Part shown: piece by piece, positions 16,544-24,692 of the stretch
Layout: every line of letters begins with the position of its first letter
Numbering within the stretch: position 1 is the first letter of the stretch
NCBI GenBank assembly: GCA_016928355.1
Contig: JAFGKW010000012.1
Location: 1 to 40,681, forward strand
Direction of reading: 5' to 3'
Source: Methanomicrobiaceae archaeon
GTDB taxonomy: Archaea; Halobacteriota; Methanomicrobia; Methanomicrobiales; Methanomicrobiaceae
Length of the DNA: 40,681 nucleotides
The notes under the pieces: model-generated
The model's database searches: none
Told to the model about the DNA's origin: nothing
What the model saw: only the letters and a program-made list of their open reading frames with translations
Position numbers and translations under genes: made by a program

Positions 16544-16963
16544 ATGTCAGGCGACAGTCAGGATTCTGATGAAATCGAAAGGCTGAGAGAGAAACGAAAG
16601 GCCGAAATACTGGAAAATATGAAAAAAATGAAAAATCCGGGAGTCGTTGTTGTTGATGAACTTAATTTTCAGTCCTTTTTAGAAGAAAACCGTTTTGCAG
16701 TCATTGATATGTGGGCTGAGTGGTGCGGACCCTGCCGGCGTGTTGCGCCTGTTATTGAAGAACTTGCTCATGACTATTCAGGAAGAATTACGTTTGGAAA
16801 GTGCAATACCGATGAAAACCAGAGTCTGGCAGCTGCCTTCTCTATATCAGCCATACCTTCCCTGCTCTTTTTTTCAGACGGAAAACTGATCAACAGGGTG
16901 ACAGGGGCCTACCCGAAAGATGCACTTGAAAAGCAGATAAAATCTACATTCCCTTCGGTTTAA
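16544..16963 (+). CDS. Thioredoxin with charged N-terminal extension
   Basis: The 139-aa protein has a thioredoxin fold (about residues 38-137) with the active site WCGPC (Cys61 and Cys64) in DMWAEWCGPCRRVAP and the cis-proline segment AIPSLLFF. It should act as a cytoplasmic disulfide reductase. The first 35 residues are a highly charged, probably helical extension (RLREKRKAEILENMKKMKN) absent from bacterial thioredoxins, which may mediate interaction with partners. No reductase gene is adjacent. The next gene is convergent. Confidence 0.93.
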   Translation: MSGDSQDSDEIERLREKRKAEILENMKKMKNPGVVVVDELNFQSFLEENRFAVIDMWAEWCGPCRRVAPVIEELAHDYSGRITFGKCNTDENQSLAAAFSISAIPSLLFFSDGKLINRVTGAYPKDALEKQIKSTFPSV

Positions 16964-16987
16964 GAAAGGGAGAGGGAGAGAGATAAA

Positions 16988-17332
16988 TTAGAATATTCCT
17001 TTTTTAAACTTATCACGGAAATTCATCTTGGCCGCCATAATAAAATCATTAACTGTCAGACTGCCGACAGGATAGGTATAAAAGCTGAGTTCCACATGCT
17101 TTTCCTCGAATATGCGAATGTCAGGATAATGACCCTCCCGCTTTGAAATATCAGCGACGTCCATAAAAAAATTCTCGCATTCTGAAAAATCCCCAAAATC
17201 ATAGACCCTGACAATTTTATGATCCTTAATCGCCCACCCGGGGACCATCCTGATATAATCAAGGACATCCTTCCTTGTTAGTGGTGAAAGGCGCCCGGGA
17301 TTGGGATCGCATTTCATTGCATGTAGTTCCAT
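16988..17332 (-). CDS. Pterin-4a-carbinolamine dehydratase family protein
   Basis: From ATG 17332 the protein is 114 aa, normal for the family. It has the PCD/DCoH core: GWAIKDHKIVRVYDFGDF, then KREGHYPDIRIFEEKHVELSFYTYPVGSLTVNDF, which includes the EGHHP-type motif as EGHYP. In bacteria and eukaryotes these enzymes dehydrate 4a-hydroxytetrahydropterin. Methanogens use methanopterin, so the substrate here is uncertain; a molybdopterin or pterin-handling role is possible. A longer TTG reading from 17392 adds 20 residues with no family similarity, so the ATG was chosen. The gene is followed by nothing on its strand until the tRNA and lies 93 bp after the methyltransferase gene. Confidence 0.87.
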   Translation of the reverse strand: MELHAMKCDPNPGRLSPLTRKDVLDYIRMVPGWAIKDHKIVRVYDFGDFSECENFFMDVADISKREGHYPDIRIFEEKHVELSFYTYPVGSLTVNDFIMAAKMNFRDKFKKGIF

Positions 17333-17425
17333 TACTCTTAAATCCCCATTATTGTAAAAAAATGTTTTGTGGAATCCGGCATAAAGCGGCAAAATTCAGT
17401 TATGCCGTAAGATAAGCTGGAGCAT

Positions 17426-17989
17426 TCAGCCGGTCTTTACCAGAAGGGCCTTCAGATCAATAATCCCTTCCGAAGATTCGATTATTTCCAAACCTTTTGT
17501 AAGTGCTATATCCAGTGTCTGTTTAAATTCACCTTTACCAACATGAAATGCAGGCTCAATTATCAGAATTCTACCGCCGCTCTTTAGGATATCATATATC
17601 TGCGTGAAAAGAGCTTCCTTATCGGGGACCTCATGAACCATATAAAAGGCAAGAACAAAATCCGCTTCACCTTTCAGGTTGACATTAAGTGAATTTACAT
17701 CTGCCCTGCAAAGCTCAATCCGGGATAAAAGACCTTTTTCCCCGGCTCTTTGTCTGAGTTTTTGAAGCATCTCCTCCTGAAGATCAACTGCAATCACCCT
17801 CCCCTCTTCTCCGGCCATTTCAGCAACAGGACATGTAAAGAAACCCGGACCGCAACCGATATCGACCACGACAGCCCCTTTTTTAACATACTGAGCCAGT
17901 ATCCTTTCCGGATTATGGACCATAGAACGCAGCCTTCCTGTTAAAAATCCTGCTCTTTCAGCAGGGCATACGTGGTGCGTCTCACTCAT
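17426..17989 (-). CDS. Class I SAM-dependent methyltransferase
   Basis: The 187-aa protein has a Rossmann methyltransferase fold: motif I VVVDIGCGPGFFTCP, motif II RVIAVDLQEEML, an acidic post-II ADVNSL and FVLAFYMVHEVPD as motif IV. The acceptor is unknown. The ATG at 17989 is preceded by GGAGGTG at ideal spacing, preferred over the GTG at 17998. It overlaps the end of the upstream MarR gene by eight bases, so the two are translationally coupled and the methyltransferase is a likely target of that regulator. Confidence 0.88.
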   Translation of the reverse strand: MSETHHVCPAERAGFLTGRLRSMVHNPERILAQYVKKGAVVVDIGCGPGFFTCPVAEMAGEEGRVIAVDLQEEMLQKLRQRAGEKGLLSRIELCRADVNSLNVNLKGEADFVLAFYMVHEVPDKEALFTQIYDILKSGGRILIIEPAFHVGKGEFKQTLDIALTKGLEIIESSEGIIDLKALLVKTG

Positions 17990-18479
17990 GAACAACACCT
18001 CCCTTAATCCCGGTTGAATTTTCAGACATTACCTCATCACATATCTCTTCAACCCGGGACAGAAATCCGGAGAGAAACAAGATCTGCTCATCATCATAAT
18101 TGTTCAGTTCTCTATTCAGGATCTCCTGTATCTGCGTATGATGCCTCTCATGGCCAAGGTAGGCGGCCCTGCCTTTTTCTGTCATCATCAGGAGTATCTC
18201 CTTATCATTGCCGGACCTCTTTATCTTTTCAACCAGACCCTTCTTCTCGAGCCTGCGTGCCATCTGGGAGACACCGCTTGCCGTTATTCCAAGCCTTTCA
18301 GCAAGTCCGGTAATGTTTATTCCCCTGGAGTCTCCCACAGCCTGCAGCGTGTGAATCTCTGAGGGATACATCAGATCGCCCGTACCATAATCCCTTACCC
18401 ATGATTCACGCTCCTGCAGGCGGTTCATTATTTTCGTCCATTTTTCGAACAAAATCCTGTATTCATCATCCCGATCCAT
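17982..18479 (-). CDS. MarR-family transcriptional regulator
   Basis: From ATG 18479 the 165-aa protein has the MarR winged helix. The recognition region contains INITGLAERLGITASGVSQM and the wing contains RRLEKKGLVEKIKRSGNDKE. N- and C-terminal helices (RILFEKWTKIMNRLQ and NNYDDEQILFLSGFLSRVEE) would form the dimer. A longer reading from 18584 adds a spurious hydrophobic segment that crosses the promoter, so it was rejected; GTGATC upstream of ATG 18479 supports the shorter form. It shares an operon with the methyltransferase and is divergent from por. A perfect 18-bp palindrome lies in its promoter, suggesting autorepression. Confidence 0.9.
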   Translation of the reverse strand: MDRDDEYRILFEKWTKIMNRLQERESWVRDYGTGDLMYPSEIHTLQAVGDSRGINITGLAERLGITASGVSQMARRLEKKGLVEKIKRSGNDKEILLMMTEKGRAAYLGHERHHTQIQEILNRELNNYDDEQILFLSGFLSRVEEICDEVMSENSTGIKGGVVHE

Positions 18480-18501
18480 AAGATCACATTTTGTTAAGCT
18501 A

Positions 18502-18519
18502 CTTAATAATATTATTAAG
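18502..18519. promoter_or_regulatory. Perfect 18-bp palindrome, candidate MarR operator
   Basis: The sequence CTTAATAATATTATTAAG is a perfect palindrome 23-40 bp upstream of the MarR start, between its TATA-like element (18521-18534) and the start codon. A dimeric MarR protein bound here would block transcription. The binding itself is inferred. Confidence 0.55.
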
Positions 18520-18520
18520 G

Positions 18521-18534
18521 TGATTAATAATAAA
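18521..18534 (-). promoter_or_regulatory. marR promoter TATA-like element
   Basis: Read on the minus strand as TTTATTATTAATCA. The same 14-mer occurs in the divergent por promoter at 18671-18684, in the same orientation relative to its gene. Confidence 0.5.
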
Positions 18535-18670
18535 CCTGTCGCCAATAACGTTATCACAGTATTGAATCTATAATCTGCCAGCATAAAATCAACAATTCCA
18601 CATTCAAAAGGTTATCAATTTTTATTTCTTTTTACAAAAAAAAAGGAGAATTGTATGGAATACGAATATT

Positions 18671-18684
18671 TTTATTATTAATCA
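18671..18684 (+). promoter_or_regulatory. por operon promoter TATA-like element
   Basis: TTTATTATTAATCA, identical to the marR promoter element. Placing transcription start about 25 nt downstream (near 18701) leaves a short leader before TTG 18708 and argues against the in-frame ATG at 18696. Confidence 0.5.
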
Positions 18685-18707
18685 TGTAAAATTAAATGGG
18701 GATTTTT

Positions 18708-19247
18708 TTGAGAGAACTTCGTATACATGGAAGAGGCGGACAGGGCTCGGTAACAGCTGCCGAACTCATAGCTACAGCGGCCTTTAAGAGTAAAATCTAC
18801 TCACAGGCTTTTCCCGCTTTTGGAGTGGAAAGAAGAGGAGCTCCTGTGCAGGCTTTCGTCCGCTTTGATGACAAGAAGGTCAGGCTGAGAAGCCAGATCT
18901 ATGAACCGGATTATATCATCGTCCAGGACAGCACTCTAATCGGTGATGTAAATGTCTTTGGCGGCATGAAGAAAGGCGGAATAGCAATAATAAATACTGA
19001 AAAAGAGATTGAGGGCGTTCCCGATGGAGTGAAACTGGTTAAGATCGACGCCACATCAATCGCTCTTGAGATCCTCGGTCTTCCTATTGAGAACACTACA
19101 CTCATGGGTGCCTTCGCTGCCGCGACCGGAGAGATCGAGATCCACGCACTAGAAGAATCCCTGCGCGAGAGGTTCCCCGGAAGCCTTGGAGATAAAAATG
19201 TAGCAGCTGCCAAGAAGGCATATGAGATTGTTAAGGGAGGGCTCTGA
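18708..19247 (+). CDS. porG: Pyruvate:ferredoxin oxidoreductase, gamma subunit
   Basis: The gamma subunit of the four-subunit archaeal pyruvate synthase. It has RELRIHGRGGQGSVTAAELI at the N-terminus and FPAFGVERRGAPVQAFVRF, both diagnostic of POR gamma. TTG 18708 gives an N-terminus of MRELRIHG, matching the family. ATG at 18696 (four more residues) has no ribosome site and would lie upstream of the predicted transcription start. It is the first gene of porGDAB, with two bases to porD. In a hydrogenotrophic methanogen the complex carboxylates acetyl-CoA to pyruvate for biosynthesis. Confidence 0.93.
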   Translation: MRELRIHGRGGQGSVTAAELIATAAFKSKIYSQAFPAFGVERRGAPVQAFVRFDDKKVRLRSQIYEPDYIIVQDSTLIGDVNVFGGMKKGGIAIINTEKEIEGVPDGVKLVKIDATSIALEILGLPIENTTLMGAFAAATGEIEIHALEESLRERFPGSLGDKNVAAAKKAYEIVKGGL

Positions 19248-19249
19248 TT

Positions 19250-19510
19250 ATGGCACTCAACGTAGGCTGTTCTGCCAGACCGGGAAATGCCAGGGACAAT
19301 AAAACAGGATCATGGAGAACCTTCAGGCCTGTCTTTGATAATGAAAAATGCAATAAATGCGGGACCTGCATGATGATCTGTCCCGAAGTCTGTATCAGCG
19401 AGGACGAAGAGGGTTACCCGCAGGTGGACTATGAATTCTGTAAGGGTTGCGGCCTTTGTACAGAGGAGTGTCCCAAAGACGCCATCGAGATGAAAAAGGA
19501 GGAGAAATAG
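19250..19510 (+). CDS. porD: Pyruvate:ferredoxin oxidoreductase, delta (ferredoxin-like) subunit
   Basis: The 86-aa protein carries two [4Fe-4S] ferredoxin motifs: Cys34, 37, 40, 44 and Cys64, 67, 70, 74. It conducts electrons between the catalytic beta subunit and external ferredoxin. The N-terminal SWRTFRPVFD segment is typical of PorD. It is directly followed by porA with no spacer, and the GGAGG at its end serves as porA's ribosome site. Confidence 0.95.
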   Translation: MALNVGCSARPGNARDNKTGSWRTFRPVFDNEKCNKCGTCMMICPEVCISEDEEGYPQVDYEFCKGCGLCTEECPKDAIEMKKEEK

Positions 19511-20671
19511 ATGCTTCAGATAATGGAAGGTTCACATGCAGTCGCAGAGGCTGTAAAGCTCAGCAGACCGCAGGTGGTCTCCGCATACCCGATAACCCCC
19601 CAGACACATATAGTCGAAAGGCTCGCCGAGATAGTTGCAGACGGAGAACTTGATGCCGATTATATCTGTGTTGAGAGTGAGTTTTCAGCACTCTCCTCAT
19701 GCCTCGGCGCTTCGGCGGCAGGCTCAAGAGTCTACTCGGCAACCACATCACAGGGACTTGCATTCATGGCCGAGGTTGTATTCAATGTCGCAGGAATGAG
19801 ACTTCCGATTGTGATGACCATTGCAAACCGCTCGCTCGGTGCACCCCTGAGCATCTGGAACGACCAGCAGGACTCCCTGTTCCTCAGGGACTCGGGCTGG
19901 ATGCAGCTCTATGCTGAGGATGCCCAGGAGGCAATGGATCTGCATTTCATCGCATACAAGGCTGCCGAGAATCACGAGGTGCTTCTCCCGGCATTTGTAT
20001 GTTTCGACGGGTTCATCCTGACTCACACCTTTGAACCTGTAGATATTCCAAAACAGGAGGAGATCGATGCTTATCTTCCTGCATTCAACCCCTACCAGAG
20101 GCTTGACGCAAAGGATCCGATATCTTTCGGAATGTATGCGACTCCCGACTATTACCAGGAGTTCAGGTACGAGATAAACGCCGCTATGACAAGGGCAAAG
20201 AAGGTCTTAAGAGAGGCAGGTGCTGAATTCGGTGAGATGTTCGGCCGCGACTACTCCGGACTTGTTGAGGAATACAGGCTTGATGATGCTGATACTGCAA
20301 TCGTAGCAATGGGTTCAGTCTGTGGAACAATAAAGGACGCAGTCGACGAGATGCGTGACGACGGAAAGAAGGTGGGTCTCCTGAAGCTTAGATCCTTCCG
20401 CCCATTCCCATACGAGGATGTAAGGACTGCACTTGCCGGAGTTTCAAACGTCGCGGTTCTCGAGAAGAACATAAACATAGGATCAAGGATGCTCGGAGCG
20501 GTCGGACTTGAAGTAAAGGACGCCGTATATAAAAATGGTACGCCCGTTTACTCATATGTCGGCGGTCTCGGCGGCCGTGACATAAGGAGAAAAGACGTAA
20601 AGATGATTACAGAATGGGCTGAGACTGGCAGAAACGACTGCTTCTTCGGACTTCGTGAGGAGGTGCTCTAA
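19511..20671 (+). CDS. porA: Pyruvate:ferredoxin oxidoreductase, alpha subunit
   Basis: The 386-aa alpha subunit has the pyrimidine-binding POR fold, opening with EGSHAVAEAVKLSRPQVVSA and YPITPQTHIVERLAEIV. It also has the APLSIWNDQQDSLFLRDSGW loop that distinguishes pyruvate enzymes from the 2-ketoisovalerate and 2-oxoglutarate ones. The C-terminal transketolase-C-like domain is complete (GLLKLRSFRPFPYEDV). It abuts porD and porB without gaps, so subunits are made in fixed proportion. Confidence 0.95.
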   Translation: MLQIMEGSHAVAEAVKLSRPQVVSAYPITPQTHIVERLAEIVADGELDADYICVESEFSALSSCLGASAAGSRVYSATTSQGLAFMAEVVFNVAGMRLPIVMTIANRSLGAPLSIWNDQQDSLFLRDSGWMQLYAEDAQEAMDLHFIAYKAAENHEVLLPAFVCFDGFILTHTFEPVDIPKQEEIDAYLPAFNPYQRLDAKDPISFGMYATPDYYQEFRYEINAAMTRAKKVLREAGAEFGEMFGRDYSGLVEEYRLDDADTAIVAMGSVCGTIKDAVDEMRDDGKKVGLLKLRSFRPFPYEDVRTALAGVSNVAVLEKNINIGSRMLGAVGLEVKDAVYKNGTPVYSYVGGLGGRDIRRKDVKMITEWAETGRNDCFFGLREEVL

Positions 20672-21565
20672 ATGGCCGACGAAAGACCTGAGTTCTTCGA
20701 ATCCGGACATCGTGCCTGTGGTGGATGCGGTCCCGCACTGGCCGGGCGCCTGATTATGAAGGCTGCAGGCGAGAATACTATTGTAGTTGCATCTACAGGC
20801 TGTATGGAAGTTTTTTCCACACCATACCCGGAGACTGCCTGGAAGACACCCTGGATTCATTCACTGTTCCAGAATGCAGCTGCAGTCGCATCAGGAATCG
20901 AGTCCTCGATTAAGATGCAGGGACGTGATGAGAAGGTCGTGGTAATAGCCGGAGACGGTGCAACCTTCGATATCGGAGTTCTATGTATCAGCGGTGCATT
21001 CGAAAGAGGGCATGATATCACATACATCTGCTACGACAACGAGGCGTACATGAACACAGGTATCCAGAGATCCGGTGCCACACCTTATGACGCCTCGACA
21101 ACCACGAGTCCTGCAGGAAAGAACTCCACGGGCAACAGCAGACCAAAGAAGGACATGCCGGCGATCCTCGCTGCACACGGCGCCCCGTATGTGGCAACCG
21201 CATCTATTGCATACCCCACAGACATGATGAAGAAGGTGGAGAAGGCGATAAACACAAAAGGTCCGTGCTATCTCCAGGTACACGCACCATGTTGCACAGG
21301 ATGGGGTTTTGACGGAGCAAAGACAATGGAGATCGGAAAGGCAGCAATCAATTCCGGTCTCTGGGTCAACTTCGAGATGGAGGAAGGCACTGTAACTAAA
21401 GTGAAGAAGGTCAAGCGTGTCCCTGTCGATGATTATCTCAAATCCCAAAAGAGGTTCAGGCATCTCTTCAAGCCTGAGCCTAAAACTGAAGAAATTGCAA
21501 AAATACAGGCAATTGCTGATAAAAACGCCGAAAAATACGGCACAGACATAGTACCAAAAAATTAG
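20672..21565 (+). CDS. porB: Pyruvate:ferredoxin oxidoreductase, beta (TPP-binding) subunit
   Basis: The 297-aa catalytic subunit binds thiamine pyrophosphate through GDGATFDIGVLCISGAFERG, ending in the DNEAYMNTGIQRSG segment. Cysteines in HRACGGCGPALAGR and in the later APCCTGW are those that hold the proximal [4Fe-4S] cluster. The SGATPYDASTTTSPAGK segment is typical of archaeal PorB. It ends the porGDAB operon; the following gene starts 72 bp later with its own ribosome site and probable promoter. Confidence 0.95.
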   Translation: MADERPEFFESGHRACGGCGPALAGRLIMKAAGENTIVVASTGCMEVFSTPYPETAWKTPWIHSLFQNAAAVASGIESSIKMQGRDEKVVVIAGDGATFDIGVLCISGAFERGHDITYICYDNEAYMNTGIQRSGATPYDASTTTSPAGKNSTGNSRPKKDMPAILAAHGAPYVATASIAYPTDMMKKVEKAINTKGPCYLQVHAPCCTGWGFDGAKTMEIGKAAINSGLWVNFEMEEGTVTKVKKVKRVPVDDYLKSQKRFRHLFKPEPKTEEIAKIQAIADKNAEKYGTDIVPKN

Positions 21566-21637
21566 ATCCCCAGCCGCAATACCTTTTTTTTAACCATCTG
21601 TCTAATATTAATAAATAAATCATAAGGAGATAAGAAT

Positions 21638-22288
21638 ATGAAAAAGATCATTATTTTATCGATAACTCTCATTTTTCTGGCCTTTTCCATATCTCCGGTC
21701 AGCGCGGAGACTGATTTATCCGAAATAAACATGACCGGGATGAATTATATCGGGCTTTATAATCTGGCAGTAGACCTTGCATCTGCGGGAGAATACGATG
21801 CCGCACTTGAGGCTATTGATGCATCACTGGCAAAAGATGAAACTTTCGCACTCGGTTATTCTGCAAAGGCAGGAATACTGAATGCCATGGGAGAATATGA
21901 CAAGGCATTGACAGCTGCTGAAACAGCTACAGAACTACGGCCCGACCAGGCCGAAGGCTGGATCAATATGGGAAATGCACTCCTGATGCTGGGAAGATAT
22001 GAGGAATCGGTTGAGGCCTCAGACAAAGCAATAGAGCTTGATCCGGAATATATCGAGGCATATATCAATAAAGGTACCGCTCTCGGTTATCTCGGAAGAT
22101 ACGAAGAAGAGCTTGAAGTAAGCGAAGAAGCGCTGAAGATGGATCCCTACGACAACAGAGCATGGGCAAACAAGCGTTATGCACAGAAGATGATGGCAGG
22201 CGGTCAAAATCCACAGGGCACTCCTCTTACGCCGGTAATTCTGGTTATTGCTCTTGGTGCAGCTTTTTTAATTGCAAAAAGAGATTAA
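21638..22288 (+). CDS. Exported TPR protein with C-terminal membrane anchor
   Basis: A signal peptide (about residues 1-23, ending SPVSA) is followed by about four tetratricopeptide repeats between residues 38 and 185, for example AGILNAMGEYDKALTAAETA and GNALLMLGRYEESVEASDKA. A C-terminal hydrophobic helix with a basic tail follows (TPLTPVILVIALGAAFLIAKR). It is therefore presented outside the cell while tethered to the membrane. The C-terminal tripartite shape resembles archaeal sorting signals and shares a TPL(T/S) start with the neighbouring protein at 22298. A strong ribosome site (GGAGAT) precedes the ATG. Partners are unknown. Confidence 0.85.
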   Translation: MKKIIILSITLIFLAFSISPVSAETDLSEINMTGMNYIGLYNLAVDLASAGEYDAALEAIDASLAKDETFALGYSAKAGILNAMGEYDKALTAAETATELRPDQAEGWINMGNALLMLGRYEESVEASDKAIELDPEYIEAYINKGTALGYLGRYEEELEVSEEALKMDPYDNRAWANKRYAQKMMAGGQNPQGTPLTPVILVIALGAAFLIAKRD

Positions 22289-22297
22289 TTCTATTTT

Positions 22298-23365
22298 TCA
22301 CTCTTTTTTAGAGAATACAGCCAGAATAAATGTTGAAAGAATAACCGATACAAGCAGGGTTATAGACGATAACGGCGTCTGCGGAAGTTCTGCCGGTTGT
22401 GATGTCACTTTAGGGGTTAAAACAGCTGTTTTTTCAGCCGTCAGCGCAGGAGTAGTCTCTGCGGGTACAGGTGTAGAAGTTGTTTCAGTAACCACCGGTT
22501 CTGCAGTCTGTTCCGTCGTCGGCTCCACCGTAATCGCATTTGTAGCCGTAGCGGTTGCAGTTGCTGTTGGCGTCGGCGTTGACTTGAGTGAACTGAGTGT
22601 CGGGGTCACCGTCTGCCCCATAACTGAACCCAGGTTGTCCTTCATTCCGTTCACATTGCATTCTGCCCATATGGTATAACTGCCTGTCCTGTACTGGTCG
22701 TTTCCGGTATCCCAGACACATGCAACAGTTCCCGCAGGCAGGAAGAACTGCTGGGTCGTCGGATGAACATTCACCACGCTCACCGTTGTGCCGGCACAGT
22801 CAATCAGTGCCGTGAGAGTGGCGCCCACCTGGTTCCGGACTTTGATGTCAACCCCGTCGTCACCGGCAACTACTCCGGTCCTCTGAAATATAGGATAGAG
22901 ATTCGAATCTATCCTGAAGTCAAGCGCCTCACCTTTGACAATCTTCCCGTTTGTGATATCAAAACTCTTTCCACCTGCGCGAAATGCCCAAAGCCGCAGA
23001 TCCAGCGATGGTCTCACGACATCTATCGAGACATAACCGTTTTTCGACCCGTTGGGATAGGAGTGCCACTGCCCGAGCCGGTCTGAAAACGTGAATGGGC
23101 TCACATAGAAATCATTCTTTGTCGGTGTGATCACGTATTCCGGGGCGTCAACCGCCGGATTAGAGCCTGCAAAATATGCCAGCTGTTCATCATAGGCTCC
23201 GCCCGAACTGTAAAAAACATTATTTGCAAGGACAAGTCCCTGCTCTCCAAGAAAAACCGTATTCCCTTTCTGGATATTGTTGAGCGCTGCCGATGCCGTG
23301 GAAGTCAGTGACATTGTTAGAGCAATTATCAATATGAAAATTACAAGCCGCATATTTTTTTCCAT
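22298..23365 (-). CDS. Surface protein of the DUF3821 type with Thr-rich stalk
   Basis: The N-terminus is a signal peptide (about residues 1-27). Residues about 30-260 match the DUF3821 pattern seen in Methanomicrobiales surface proteins, with NIQKGNTVFLGEQGLVLANN near its start. A low-complexity Thr/Ala/Val/Glu-rich stretch (about 262-325, with repeats of TATATAT and ETTPA type) follows and is likely a glycosylated stalk. The C-terminus has ELPQTPLSSITLL, a hydrophobic helix and a short basic tail. It ends nine bases from the convergent TPR gene. GTGAT lies just before the ATG. Function is unknown beyond surface display. Confidence 0.83.
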   Translation of the reverse strand: MEKNMRLVIFILIIALTMSLTSTASAALNNIQKGNTVFLGEQGLVLANNVFYSSGGAYDEQLAYFAGSNPAVDAPEYVITPTKNDFYVSPFTFSDRLGQWHSYPNGSKNGYVSIDVVRPSLDLRLWAFRAGGKSFDITNGKIVKGEALDFRIDSNLYPIFQRTGVVAGDDGVDIKVRNQVGATLTALIDCAGTTVSVVNVHPTTQQFFLPAGTVACVWDTGNDQYRTGSYTIWAECNVNGMKDNLGSVMGQTVTPTLSSLKSTPTPTATATATATNAITVEPTTEQTAEPVVTETTSTPVPAETTPALTAEKTAVLTPKVTSQPAELPQTPLSSITLLVSVILSTFILAVFSKKE

Positions 23366-23492
23366 TTTATCACTATCCTGAAACAGAAATTTTTACGAGT
23401 TAAACAATTATTAGATTTTGCCTGATGATTTAAGTGCATTGAAGAAAAATATTCTTTCAGGTTCATACTGCAGACGAAAATATACAGGTTTT

Positions 23493-24332
23493 ATGATGGA
23501 AAACGGGAGAATCATACGAATAATAATTTTTGCCGGATCAATTGCAATTTCAGCATATATTCTGGCAGGCGGCTTTTTATTTCCGGTTGAGCAGGAAGGA
23601 AGCCTTGAACCTCCCGAATTAACCCTGATCACACGGGATATCCAGGAAGGATTAAATCAAATTGCCTCTGTAACAGAAAAAGCTTCAAAAGAACTTTCAT
23701 CGGGAGTTGAAGGTGAAAATGCCCGGGCGGTCCTGAATGAAGCATTCAATTTGACACCTGATGCGGTTTATTTCTTTACGTTTACACCTGATGGAAAGAC
23801 AATCACTGGGGCCCCGGAATCATACATGGAAAACCTCGACAATATTGCTTCCGTCGGTTCACTCTCTTCAGTTCTTCCGTCACAGGGCCCTGTGATGACC
23901 GAGGTTTTTATCTACGCCAATACCCCGGCATTCGAGATTGTAAATCCGGTATACGGCGAAAATGGTGATTATATCGGTGGTGTTGCTGCTCTTATTCTCC
24001 CGTACAGTTTTCTTTATGATATTGTGAATCCGGTTGAGAAATCCATAAATTCCACATTTACAGTTATGCAGACCGACGGTCTGATTCTCTGTGATATGGA
24101 CAACTCACAGGTGGGAAAAAACCTCTTCACAGACGAGATTTTCAGCCCTTTCCCGAATCTGAGAAATCTCGGTGTAAAATTTACCTCAAACAGCAGGGGT
24201 TATGGCTCCTACATATACTACCCGACAGGAAATGACGGGGGAAGACCTGTAAAGAAACTTGCATACTGGAATTCTGCAGGCCTTTACGGCACAGAATGGC
24301 GGGTGATTATGTTTAAGGAGGTTCTTGGGTGA
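23493..24332 (+). CDS. Membrane-anchored extracytoplasmic Cache sensor-like protein
   Basis: After a short basic start, a hydrophobic helix (about residues 5-30; RIIIFAGSIAISAYILAGGF) anchors an extracytoplasmic domain. The domain resembles a Cache/PAS-like sensor (about 60-279), including a long first helix (DIQEGLNQIASVTEKASKEL), then DAVYFFTFTPDGKTITGAP, and IVNPVYGENGDYIGGVAAL. No cytoplasmic signalling domain follows, so it may act as a binding partner or lipoprotein-like receptor. The start is uncertain: ATG 23493 (or 23496) is preferred to TTG 23418, which would add 25 residues before the membrane helix. Confidence 0.75.
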   Translation: MMENGRIIRIIIFAGSIAISAYILAGGFLFPVEQEGSLEPPELTLITRDIQEGLNQIASVTEKASKELSSGVEGENARAVLNEAFNLTPDAVYFFTFTPDGKTITGAPESYMENLDNIASVGSLSSVLPSQGPVMTEVFIYANTPAFEIVNPVYGENGDYIGGVAALILPYSFLYDIVNPVEKSINSTFTVMQTDGLILCDMDNSQVGKNLFTDEIFSPFPNLRNLGVKFTSNSRGYGSYIYYPTGNDGGRPVKKLAYWNSAGLYGTEWRVIMFKEVLG

Positions 24333-24373
24333 GATGTACTCTTCTTATTTTGAACTGCTTAATATCTGATTAG

Positions 24374-24385
24374 AGATTTAAATCT
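24374..24385. promoter_or_regulatory. 12-bp palindrome upstream of the toxin-antitoxin promoter
   Basis: AGATTTAAATCT is a perfect palindrome about 32 bp upstream of the TATA box of the toxin-antitoxin pair. Antitoxins commonly bind such sites, but it sits upstream of the core promoter, so its role is uncertain. Confidence 0.3.
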
Positions 24386-24416
24386 GCAAAAATCTTTTTC
24401 TCATATTGAAAAACCC

Positions 24417-24426
24417 ATAAATATAT
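24417..24426 (+). promoter_or_regulatory. TATA box of the toxin-antitoxin operon
   Basis: ATAAATATAT lies about 30 nt before ATG 24453. Transcription would start near 24448, making the antitoxin mRNA essentially leaderless from that ATG. Confidence 0.5.
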
Positions 24427-24452
24427 GAATGCATATTTACACATACATAGGT

Positions 24453-24692
24453 ATGCCCTCAATAACATCCATCCGCATAAGCAGTGATATGAAGGATAAA
24501 CTGTCCTCCCTGAAAGTTCATCCAAAAGAATCCTACGAAGATGTAATCGGCCGCCTTGTAGAGATTGCAATTGATGACGAGCCTCTAAGTGACGAGACAA
24601 TAAAAGCGATAGAAGAATCTCTGGAGGATATCAGGGCAGGAAGAATCTATACCCTTGAAGAAGTGGCAGAAGAACTGGGTCTTAACGAATGA
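24453..24692 (+). CDS. Antitoxin of a RelE/ParE-type pair
   Basis: The 79-aa protein begins MPSITSIRISSDMKDKLSSL, a ribbon-helix-helix-like DNA-binding start, followed by an acidic helical C-terminal part that would wrap the toxin (LEDIRAGRIYTLEEVAEELG). This layout is typical of archaeal VapB/RelB-type antitoxins next to RelE. An upstream in-frame ATG (24429) would add eight residues but lies within three bases of the TATA box, so 24453 was chosen. The stop overlaps the toxin start by four bases (ATGA). Autoregulation through a promoter operator is expected from the family. Confidence 0.85.
   Translation: MPSITSIRISSDMKDKLSSLKVHPKESYEDVIGRLVEIAIDDEPLSDETIKAIEESLEDIRAGRIYTLEEVAEELGLNE

Noticed and set aside
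18480-18584. Longer MarR with an N-terminal membrane helix
   Set aside because: The added hydrophobic residues come from translating the AT-rich promoter and palindrome; ATG 18479 has a ribosome site and the normal family length.
22272-22679. 135-aa plus-strand frame rich in Val, Ala and Gly
   Set aside because: It is the complement of the Thr-rich stalk of the DUF3821-type gene; the low-complexity repeat keeps the opposite strand open.
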